Below are positions 11,181 through 20,260 of a stretch of DNA of 64,000 nt, piece by piece. The position numbers and the translations under genes are program-made. The notes beneath the pieces were generated by a model. That model made no database searches. It worked only from the letters and a program-made list of their open reading frames with translations, and had not been told where the DNA came from. Position 1 is the stretch's first letter, and every line of letters begins with the position of its first letter. The stretch comes from Mactra quadrangularis. Its lineage: Eukaryota > Mollusca > Bivalvia > Venerida > Mactridae. The stretch covers positions 20,358,232 through 20,422,231 of the forward strand of contig CM046299.1 of the NCBI GenBank assembly GCA_025267735.1, written 5' to 3'.

Positions 11181-11986
11181 GAGACCATCAATAATTATCA
11201 AGTAGACAAAACAAACAATTAACTTCAAATACATTTATTTTGAGCATGTCAAAGTATTTACATGTAAATAGTGTGCCTTACTCAACCACTTAATAAATAA
11301 ACGAAGTTCCAGTCAAAATATTAATTTTGTAAATGGTTCACAAAAATTGTTAAGCTATTTATAAAATTAACAAATGAGCAAAACCGTACATACACAACAA
11401 AAACATGCAATTGAAATATTTTTGTAACCAGAAATACAATTAAGAAAACCAAAACTGTGTTTAATAAAGGATTTTGCGTTATTCAGGGAATCAAGTTCAT
11501 TGTAAACCCTGGTCATTTTAGGAAATAACACGAAATCTGATAACATGTATGTTAAATCCAGGATGATGTTATAATCCCTATAACAGTTATATGCATGTAA
11601 AATAAAGCATGACCTTAAGCCAACCAGGCTTTTTCAAATAGAAAGATCCTGAGTCAACACAAAGTAAATATTCTGAGATGTGTTCGGTTTATTTTGTAAT
11701 ACATTGTATATATATTTTTTACAAAATGAACCTTCCTTTTGTCACTGTATATACATATACTTGTAATAGAAAATTTCATTCTTTACTTAAATAAGACGTC
11801 TATTCATTAATTTTGAATTCAACTTTCAGTATTCATCTATTAATAAAATCACTAGCTATCTGGCATCGTCCTGTGTATTGTTATAATTAATGTCTGCTAA
11901 TAAAGCTACGCATGATAAAACAGGATACATATGAGTCATGACGGTGCTTCTACGTGGACTCTTAAGGTCATAGCTCTTTTAAAGTA

Positions 11987-12250
11987 ATAATAATGGCCGA
12001 GCGGTTACGTCGTTGAACTGGTAATCATTGGATAGCTAGCTCCGCGTTGGTTCGAATCCCATTCAAAACCTACCCCGTTGTTTCCTTGAGCAAGAAACTT
12101 TATCCTACTATCTCAGTACTGGGAGACCAGGAAGTGGACTCAAAAGTGGTAACTCTAAGTTGTAAGAACTTGTTCCACAATCGAGATAAAATAAATTGGT
12201 ATACCGTAAATAATAATAATAATAATAATAATACATGTAATAATAATGAT
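11987..12250 (+). mobile_element. SINE with class II (Leu/Ser-like) tRNA head
   Basis: AATGGCCGAGCGGTTACGTC (A-box region) and GGTTCGAATCCC near 12050 (perfect B box) are separated by a long variable-arm-like stretch, as in leucine or serine tRNAs. The body contains GTTTCCTTGAGCAAGAAACT and CAGTACTGG and ends in an (AAT)n tail. It interrupts the hairpin block of unit 5. Related copies are at 40.62 kb (plus) and 63.82 kb (minus). Confidence 0.75.
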
Positions 12251-12605
12251 AAAAATAATCATAATAATATTAATACTTTTATTCCTTCAAAATACAGGAG
12301 AACAAATAATTATTACAAGATACAAGTATCAAACATTAAACAAATAATCACATAGTACAAATACAAATTACAAGTATAAATAAAATAAATGCTAGCATTA
12401 TCATACAACATTTACATAATTCAACTAGCAATATGACCAACATAAATTTAACAAACACTGTTTGCAAGTTTTAGATACTTAAGTCTACCTGTGACTTGGC
12501 ATTGTTTTGTTGCTGCAAGAGACAACACAGATTTACAGCTACGTATAGAATCACAAAACATAGAGTACATATAGTTTGTATACCTATGATATCAATAAAT
12601 TTGTA
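12251..12605. other. AT-rich DNA between the SINE and the rest of unit 5
   Basis: This stretch has no counterpart in the other units. It continues from the (AAT)n tail and ends where unit homology resumes at about 12611 (CTTCACACAAAAACTCGC). It may be part of the same insertion event or a second one. No open frame of note and no recognisable element. Confidence 0.4.
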
Positions 12606-12610
12606 AATAA

Positions 12611-12797
12611 CTTCACACAAAAACTCGCTTCACCTCGTAGCTATCGAAGGGGTCGGATCTAGAGTCCGAACTTACGTGAGAGCAGAAAACCACAAATTTC
12701 CGTAAAATAACAGAATTGAAGTGTTCGGACTTGTGTCCGATATCGGCTCTCGCAAGCAGTAAAATGTATATTATTTCCGTAGAATACGGAAACAAAG
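12611..12797 (+). other. Hairpin-rich block, unit 5 (3' part)
   Basis: Retains TCGGAC-TTGT-GTCCGA, and TTTCCGT-AGAAT-ACGGAAA as a 7-bp stem, longer than the 4-bp version in units 1-4. The first part of the block lies before the SINE, at about 11937-11986. Confidence 0.45.
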
Positions 12798-13126
12798 TTT
12801 TCCTATCACCTTCGTACATCTTTGAATCCATATACAAAATATAAATTACTAACGTTTGGCTTTGGTATTTAATGGTACTCAATATTTAAGTATGTCAAAT
12901 AAATACAATATAAAATTGGCTAAATTAAAACTTCATTATAAGAATTACTATATATTTTACCAAAACTATTTTTGATTTTAACATGTTTAAGCAGTAAAAT
13001 AAGCACTAAAATCAAATAAAACTCACTAAAACAATGATTTGTCTACATAAGTTATCTTCCCGGAAATGACGTAATAGTTTACTCAATTTTACAATACTTA
13101 AGTGTTATTACATGTTATGTCCTTTG

Positions 13127-13230
13127 GGACCCAAATAGCGCAGTAGGGTAAGTGGAGGGGCAGAAAAGAAATAGTTAAATTTACGAACTCAAAGATCTCT
13201 GGTTCAAAACCTCGCAGAGGCAAACTTTTT
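13127..13230 (+). ncRNA. Candidate Pol III transcript, copy 5
   Basis: Starts GGACCC with A box TAGCGCAGTAGG, B box GGTTCAAAACC and TTTTT at 13226-13230. TGACGTAA at 13067-13074 is kept, but the TATA-like element is TACTTAA. The arm around the B box has changed on both sides to CTCTG ... CAGAG, so a stem is kept with different bases. Confidence 0.5.
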
Positions 13231-13667
13231 ATTTTTATTTTGAATATTTATTTTTTATTTATACATACATATTATATAGAATATTTTAAGAGTTATAAAC
13301 TAGATTTATAAACATACATATTTATATAGTTGTAGTTGTAGTTATATACTTATGTACTAGAACAGTATATTATATCATATAATGAATGTTAAAAGTGCAT
13401 TGGCATATAGTAATATTGTTTTACATATATTCTTTTAATTTTGATTATTACAATTATTAAACATGTTTTTGATAATTAAGATTATTAGAATAATTAAAAT
13501 TAGTTACTTAATAAGGTAGTCTTTATTAATACATAAGTCTTATCATTGCTGTTGACAAAATTGATTAGAAAAGTTCCTGTTTATCTTTCGTCAATTCTAT
13601 ATTTTTCATGCAATTTGCTGTCTATAGAACCGACAATGTTGAGTAAGTTGTATTAGAGCTGTGACCA

Positions 13668-13755
13668 TGGCCCAGTGGTTAGTATGCGTGATGTCGAACC
13701 CAGGTTAGTTTTCAGTGAAAGCTGGTCTTTTTCCCCTGTAAAAGAGGCGTTAAAT
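13668..13755 (+). repeat. tRNA-like SINE head, last unit, array edge
   Basis: TGGCCCAGTGG at 13668-13678 matches the A-box consensus well; the B box is degraded. Homology to other units stops around 13755, so this marks the right edge of the contiguous array. Confidence 0.5.
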
Positions 13756-13919
13756 GGTTTATACAGCGCTGGAACATTGGTCAAGAAAATGCTAGTAAGC
13801 AGAGCTGACCGCTGCTATATAGCATATATACTTGTTTATATTATTGACAGACTTAAAATCAATTAAAATATCACAGCGATGATAACATTTTGCTATTTTT
13901 TGTACAATGTATGTTTCAG

Positions 13920-14262
13920 TGCTGAGGTTGAACACATTGCTTGATCTTGGAGGACGTCACATTGTCCTACAACGAGCCATAGAAATACAGGTAGTGGCTG
14001 AGAAACATAATACTAACGTTCCGAGAATATTCGCGTAGGTGACATCCAGTCAAACACCTGAACTTTTGTGTCAACGACTTATTTTAAATGACCACTAAAT
14101 AGTAAATTTCATGTTGCGTCTTATAGGTACTAGTTCACAGATTTAGTTAATATTTTGTCAATATTTTCAAAATACCATTCAGTGTCTGTAATTGTGTCAA
14201 AAAATTAAGTCTTAATATTTTAGGACAAACTGACCTATAGATTGCAAGAAATATACAATAAA
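13920..14262 (+). CDS. Candidate terminal exon of an unrecognised host gene (partial)
   Basis: A pyrimidine-rich tract ending in TTTCAG at 13919 looks like a splice acceptor. From 13922 a frame of 38 codons runs to TAG at 14036-14038, reading LRLNTLLDLGGRHIVLQ followed by RAIEIQVVAEKHN and a short tail. Composition is protein-like (Leu, Arg, Glu, Val, few Cys/Tyr) and GC is well above the flanks. An AATAAA at 14257-14262 could end a short 3' UTR. Alternatively the exon ends at CAG|GTAGTG (13990). I do not recognise the protein. Upstream exons would lie beyond the tandem array, outside the window. It could also be a transposon or pseudogene fragment. Confidence 0.3.
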
Positions 14263-14279
14263 AGTCACAAATATCCACT

Positions 14280-15930
14280 AAAATTGTCTATACCGTGACA
14301 TACGGGGTAGATTTTTTCTAATTAAAACACTATCAATTGTACTTGTACGTCACTTTGCACTAAAATTGTCATTATCAAATCACTAATTTTCTGCTTAAAA
14401 ATGTTTCCAAACAATTTTGATAGTTCCGGAAAAAGGTGATGTTTAAGTTGACTTCTGTGTATGAGTACCTTTAAAGTACTAGAAAGAGAACATCAGACCC
14501 ACAAACATCTTGCTCAGTGATTCTTCCAAGAACGTGTACATAATTGTCGTATATCATGATAAACTTGCACTCTTTGGTTTTAAAAATAAACACTGAGGTT
14601 TTTGTACGATAAAAACATGAATAAGATTTTATAAATATATACATATTAGATCCGTCTATGGACTTAAAGTGCACTTATCATACAAGTACATGTACTTTTG
14701 TGGTCGGAAGACGTGAAATTTTCATTACAGACATCTTAATATCAACAGTGAGTGCTCTCCCCTTAACTATAAATAGTTGAACATTACCAAGAATGTCTAG
14801 GGATTGATACAGAGAAGTTCAAATTCCTTGTATACTTAGACAAGTTGTACTTTTAAGTGAAATGAATATCTGTAGTATGTAAAACTATTGTTAAAATATA
14901 CTTTACTATGTGTATGCTTACATTAAATTTTGTGATTTAGTGAAATATTATGTATATTTTAAGTGCTAGTTAAAGCCAAACATTTACAGCAGACATGCAT
15001 GAAAACTGTCTTACAACAGTAAGGTTATTAAATAGTAAATACATAAAGCATGCATTTGAGACACAATGGCAAACATTTAAAACCATTTTGCTTTGAAATT
15101 CCAAGTTCAAGTTTGACAAAGTGCCCGTTTCCTAAAAGGGGGGTTCTTTTTAAGAGAACACTACATGTTGGATGTAAAATAACACTGAATTTAGCCTATA
15201 TGATACAATTGTTTTGTTTAATGTATACATTTGTAATATATTTGCATTACTTTGTAAAATTACTTTGTAAATATGTTATTATCTCCATAATGGAGGATTC
15301 AATAAATATATATACATTGTATTCATTTCTTCCCTAAACTCAACGTTAGTCTACAAGGTATTTCATTTTTCATTCCGCCTGACACTCATGGTTTTCGAAG
15401 TTTTGATACTAACAGTGGTTTTCTTCCATATTTGGAGATGTTGTCGGCACCTTGCGGAATGGTTGCTAGTTTTAGTAATATAGTAATATAGAAAGTCTAT
15501 GCTGTTGGTTAGTTAAGCCTTCTTCTACTCCGGTTTGATGTTCAGTTTTTACCGGGATCCGTCCACTCCCATAGATGTATTATTGACCAAAAACATTACT
15601 ACAAACTTTAAGTGTCTAGAATAGAAATACACGTTGGAAAAATTTCTCCCTCTGCTAGTCTTCGCTAAGTTTCAAGTCAGTATTGCCCTTACCAATTCAC
15701 AACCAGGCTTGGGACCAGATACGGCTTGTTTTGTTTAGTTGAGTCGATTGTCGCATATAATAACAGAAAACATGTTTTATAGCTACGTAAAAAACAAATA
15801 AAAAACTTGAATTAAAACATTTCAAAATAATGGTATTAAGTGTTATTTCTATTTAAAACAATAGTAGTCAAAGGTCTTATTATACAACTTGGATGATTAA
15901 AAATAATGAAGACATATACATGTATATATA
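14280..15930. other. AT-rich DNA, no gene seen
   Basis: No convincing exon, RNA gene or repeat family. Minor features: a 14-bp palindrome AAGTACATGTACTT near 14684, and CATTCCGC/GCGGAATG as a distant inverted pair at about 15373 and 15455. Confidence 0.5.
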
Positions 15931-15937
15931 TATATAA

Positions 15938-16041
15938 GTGAGCTTATAAGTTTTAAAACCTTTAATCTGGCTTTAATTAGATATATATATATATATATCT
16001 AATTAAAGCCAGATTAAAGGTTTTAAAACTTATAAGCTCAC
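15938..16041. repeat. Perfect 104-bp palindrome
   Basis: The left arm GTGAGCTTATAAGTTTTAAA... and the right arm ending ...AACTTATAAGCTCAC are exact reverse complements over 52 bp each, meeting in an (AT)n centre with no spacer. There is no flanking direct repeat that I can define. It could extrude as a cruciform or, if transcribed, form a very long hairpin. Confidence 0.95.
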
Positions 16042-17100
16042 GATGGCAATACTACGTTTTATACTTTTTGCTTACACCCTTGAAAACGAATAGTTTTCCA
16101 CAGTGTTACCAAAATGTATAACCCTGGAGTTTGAGATGTGATGCGAGCAAATAGTATACACTTGTCTGCTAAGCCTCGCGTTGGTTTCATGGAAATCTGA
16201 CAAAAATTAAAAGACTTACAGCTCTTCAATACTATAATGCGGTTTTTAGTGTCTCTTTCTTCAAACCGTAGCATAGTCATAGTCATAGTCACGTGGTATT
16301 GCCACCAGTGAAGCTGCCCTGTGTTTATAAAGAAATAATATTTTATATACAAATATCCGTAAGTCGAACAATGACAGTTTGCTGACAACAAATTTGGTGA
16401 TTTTTGCAACAATTTTTGTTTATAATGATAGATTACCTAAATAACACCTACCAGGGCGGGTATACCCTTCGATGAAAATTTGACATTAATAATATCATTT
16501 TCCTTCATTGATAATGTATATGGAGAAGTTGCCGCTCTGAAGAAGTGTATGCGATTACTTATTATATACAAGGGTCCAGGAAAGCTATGTTGTACTGGTG
16601 TACTGGCCGTCGTAAAATAGTCTTAATTGTATTGAAACGACATTAAACCCAGTATAAAAACCTTTCTAGACGAAGTGACAGTATACTGAATTTGTTGCCC
16701 TCAGTTTTAACCATTTCCAGGCACATTAAAACTTACAACAAAATGCCATACACACATATATAAACATGTTCTATCCGTCATAAATCAGAATGTCTGGGTT
16801 TATTCACAGACTTAACATTCTGTGAAGCAAGTTTCCTGTCACGTTCTTCCCTCGTGGGAGAAACATTGACTTTGCAACAGGAATTTGATTTTTTCTATCC
16901 ATTCCGAGGTAAGAGACGAATTATTTATAATCAACATTGGTTTACCATCATAGCTGATTGGGAGGACGCTGTATTTCATCTAATAGAACTAATCATGAGG
17001 ATCATTCTTTGTCTGCAAAGTTTGATAATTGTCGTCTGCTAGCCTCTATCGAAACAACATCGTTCATGACTGCTACACTGATTTATTGATGTACTTGAGA
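16042..17100. other. Unannotated DNA, no gene seen
   Basis: A 117-codon minus-strand frame at 16059-16412 starts next to the palindrome, but has low-complexity composition and no recognised motif. Otherwise nothing is supported here. Confidence 0.4.
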
Positions 17101-17162
17101 CAAAATATGTCCTGTTAACAATATCTCATTTCTGCTAGACATGTCCTCGACAACTTATCATG

Positions 17163-17572
17163 AAGGACCAGTCTGACTTAGAGAGTTATTTTGCTATCAC
17201 GAAGAACTAACAATATGTCTAATATAGTTATAGTGGTCATTGACGAAAAAACTATCTCGCTAAGTTTTTTGTGATAACAAATATCTCATTTAGCCAGACT
17301 GGGCATTGATAATGGTAAGATATCTGATTCAACCAGATAGCTCCATTACGCTAAGACATCACTTTTAGCCAGAATTACACTTGACGATAATAAGAAAGGA
17401 AAAATATGTCTTATTTAGCCATACTTTTCTTTTGCGATAGTAAGATGTTTAAAATTAGCTATGCTATCTCTTCAATCCTCAATTTTTTCATGTTCATACT
17501 ATTGTATATGTACTTATTTGATAAATAAATATTGTTAAAACTAAGATATCTTTATTAGCCAGACTATGTACA
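17163..17572. repeat. Diverged edge of the 39-bp satellite, with one inverted monomer
   Basis: At about 17163-17202 GAAGGACCAGTCTGACTTAG is the reverse complement of the satellite motif. From about 17270 to 17570 forward but decayed monomers occur (GATAACAAATATCTCATTTA, then AGCCAGA variants). Decay toward the edge is typical of satellite arrays. Confidence 0.65.
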
Positions 17573-18785
17573 TTACGATAACAAAATATCTCATTTAGCC
17601 AGAATGGTCATTGTCAATAATATAATATCTAATTTAGCTAGACTGGTCCATGATGATAACAAAATATCACATTTAGCAAGACTGGTCCATGATGATAACA
17701 AAATATCACATTTAGCAAGACTGGTCCATGATGATAACAAAATATCACATTTAGCCAGACTGGTCCATGATGATAACAAAATATCTAATTTAGCCAGACT
17801 GGTCCATAATGATAACAAAATATCACATTTAGCCAGACTGGTCCATAATGATAACAAAATATCTAATTTAGCAAGACTGGTCCATGATGATAACAAAATA
17901 TCACATTAAGCCAGACTGGTCCTTTACGATAACAAAACATCACATTTAGCCAGACTGGTCTATAATGATAACAAAATATCACATTGAGCCAGGCTGGTCC
18001 ATAATGATAACAAAATATCTAATTTAGCCAGACTGGTTCTTTACGATAAAAAAATATCACATTTAGTCAGACTGGTCCATAATGATAACAAAATATATAA
18101 TTTAGCCAGACTGGTTCTTTACGATAACAAAATATCACATTTAGTCAGACTGGTCCATAATGATAACAAAATATCACATTTAGCCAGACTGGTCCTTTAC
18201 GATAACAAAATATCACATTTAGCCAGACTGGTTCTTTACGATAACAAAATATCACATTTAGTCAGACTGGTCCATAATGATAACACAATATCTCATTTAG
18301 CCAGACTGGTTCTTTACGATAACAAAATATCACATTTAGCCAGACTGGTTCTTTACGATAACAAAATATCACATTTAGCCAGACTGGTTCTTTACGATAA
18401 CAAAATATCACATTTAGTCAGACTGGTCCATAATGATAACACAATATCTCATTTAGCCAGACTGGTTCTTTACGATAACAAAATATCACATTTAGCCAGA
18501 CTGGTTCTTTACGATAACAAAATATCACATTTAGCAAGACTGGTCCATAATAATAACAAAATATCTCATTTAGCAAGACTGGTCCATAATGATAACACAA
18601 TATCACATTTAGCAAGACTGTTCCATAATGATATCAAAATATCTCATTTAGCAAGACTGGTCCATAATGATAACAAAATATCACATTTAGCAAGACTGGT
18701 CCATAATGATAACAAAATATCTCATTTAGCAAGACTGATCCTATACGATAACAAAAAATCTCATCCAGTCGGACTGGTCCTTTTC
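17573..18785 (+). repeat. 39-bp satellite array, about 31 monomers
   Basis: The monomer is GATAACAAAATATCACATTT followed by AGCCAGACTGGTCCATAAT, repeated head to tail. Spacer variants (TCCATGATG, TCCATAATG, TCCTTTACG, TTCTTTACG) mix along the array. A block with TTTAGTCAGACTGG and ACACAATATCTC recurs at 18261 and 18417, exactly 156 bp (four monomers) apart. The period is 13 codons, so both strands stay open for long stretches; this follows from period length and is not evidence of a protein. Confidence 0.95.
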
Positions 18786-19235
18786 ATCATAACATTTACA
18801 CAATCAAAATTGGTGACTTGTGAAGCAAAATAACAAAATGTTTTCCCTTCATATACATCATTTAATACTTTAACAACCTAAATGAAATATGACATTATTA
18901 TGTATACAATAATATAATTTAGGGGGAGAGGATCTCAAAATACTTTTGGTAAAACAAATAGTGAAGAAGGTGAGGTATGCTTTACTGAAGAAATATATCT
19001 AAAAAGTCCTTATGACACCCTTTTAAATTAATAATGAGCTTTTCAATAATTATTGAATAACACTGACGTCCAAATTTTCAAGAAAAACGCCCAACTACAA
19101 ACATGCAGTGTATCAACAATTTTATCATCTCCGAGCATGCGTTTGTCTCCCATGGGCTTTATCATGCTGTGTTATAATACAATTATACTATACTTTAGAT
19201 TTGTTTATTAATGATACACAGAACGGCAATTCTTT
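18786..19235. other. Unannotated DNA after the satellite
   Basis: AT-rich DNA with no exon or repeat that I can identify. Confidence 0.4.
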
Positions 19236-19668
19236 ATATCAGTTAGGGCCTTCCCCACCGTCACGTACTCAGAAAGCAATAGCCCTTTCATAAGAAAGCT
19301 TTTTAATACAAACGTCGTACACGACGAGGGGCTCGGAATTGTATCCGATCTTAGCTCGTAAGAGAAGTAAAGTACACTACGTTTCTGTGAAACACAGAGT
19401 CATAGCGTTGATACTAGCGTCCTACTTCATTTATAAGAAATATAAATTACTAGCGATAAGGTTTAACATACTATGGTAACATGGCCATCAATAAATAAGC
19501 ATGTCAAATAAATTGAATTGAGCATTGGTTAAATTAAAAATTCAAAATTAGAATATGAATGTTTTATAAATAAAACTCAATGAAGCAGTATTGGTCAGCT
19601 TAAATTATCTTTCCCTGATCAACACCAATTTTGCAATATTTAACTGTTATAACCTGCCATGTCCTTTA

Positions 19669-19789
19669 GGCCCAAAATAGCACAGTAGGGTAGGCGGAGG
19701 AAATGAAGAGAAACTGAAGAGAAACAGTAGAAAAGGCAAACTAAAGGTTCGCAGGTTCAATGTCTAGCATTGTCTTAATTATCATTTTT
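19669..19789 (+). pseudogene. Degenerate Pol III module, copy 6
   Basis: Starts GGCCCAAAATAG; the A box is TAGCACAGTAGG. The middle contains a small duplication (GAAGAGAAACT twice), so the copy is about 17 bp longer. The B box is GGTTCAATGTC, degraded at its 3' end, and a T run follows at 19785-19789. The CRE-like site is absent. Probably inactive. Confidence 0.5.
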
Positions 19790-19888
19790 GTAATTTTTAT
19801 TTTTATTTATAATATATATATATTATATACTTTTATATATTTGTATAATAAATAAAGTCTAGTTTTATACATACATTGAGTTATTATC

Positions 19889-20120
19889 CGTTTTTTCTCA
19901 ACTGTCAAAGATTGAATAATTTCACGGTGACTAAATGCATTGGTTTTGTACTGGCGGCCTAATTGTTACTAAAAATATCTTGTATTAAACATATCATACG
20001 GCATAAGCAGCCTTACTCAATCATAATACACTCTTTCGGAAACTCATGGGTGTACAACAATAATTTTAACAAACGCATTCACCGTGAAATTATTCATGTT
20101 TTGACAGTTGAGAAAAAACG
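19889..20120. mobile_element. MITE-like element with ~42-bp terminal inverted repeats
   Basis: The left end CGTTTTTTCTCAACTGTCAA continues to TTTCACGGTGA. The right end is its near-exact reverse complement, ending AGTTGAGAAAAAACG. The element is 232 bp without a coding frame and sits in the decayed sixth unit. The same right end occurs alone at about 44388-44432. No clear target-site duplication. Confidence 0.75.
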
Positions 20121-20260
20121 AACAATAATATAACATAAGTTATATGTTTATAAAACGTGAATATACATTGGATACTGTTGTTTTACATATTTTTTTTAGA
20201 AATTAAGTTTATTAAAATGAGTACAAAATGTTCGCTGGTTCAAAACCTGATCCTTTAAAT

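Larger units (their letters stand above)
1..13755 (+). repeat. Tandem array of a ~2.17-kb unit with Pol III-like modules
   Basis: Large blocks recur in the same order and orientation. The block starting with the ATTACGGTCC-type motif is at 1021, 5327, 7495, 9688 and about 11937. The GGACCCAAATAGCGCAG module is at 3741, 5910, 8076, 10276 and 13127. The tRNA-like head is near 73, 4304, 6474, about 8819, 11095 and 13668. Spacing is 2169, 2166 and 2200 bp between modules 1-2, 2-3 and 3-4. The fifth interval is longer because a SINE sits in it, and the first unit is longer because of a 2.13-kb insertion. The window begins inside a unit, so the array extends to the left. Units 2 and 3 are closest to each other; the fourth and fifth are more diverged. 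No long open frame is shared, so this is not a protein gene array. It may be a noncoding-RNA gene cluster or a repeat that captured Pol III sequences. Confidence 0.9.
19240..20260 (+). repeat. Decayed sixth copy of the 2.17-kb unit
   Basis: About 5.5 kb beyond the array edge the same order reappears: a CCTTCC...AGCCCTTTC...AAGAAAGC segment (about 19250-19300), hairpins CTC-GTAA-GAG, TCGGA/TCCGA and TCTGTG-AAA-CACAGA, then the Pol III-like module at 19669. The TGACGTAA site is gone but TATTTAA remains. The unit is split by an inverted-repeat element at 19889-20120, and a B-box remnant, GGTTCAAAACC, is at 20237-20247. Confidence 0.7.

Noticed and set aside
15938..16041. microRNA precursor
   Set aside because: Arms are perfectly paired over 52 bp without a defined loop; typical precursors are imperfect. 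Kept only as a palindrome.
17591..17909. Two opposite ~101-codon repeat proteins
   Set aside because: Both arise from the 39-bp satellite period and end where the array changes; no start context or unique flanks.
17573..18785. CRISPR-like array
   Set aside because: Repeats are contiguous 39-bp monomers with no unique spacers, in eukaryotic-type DNA.
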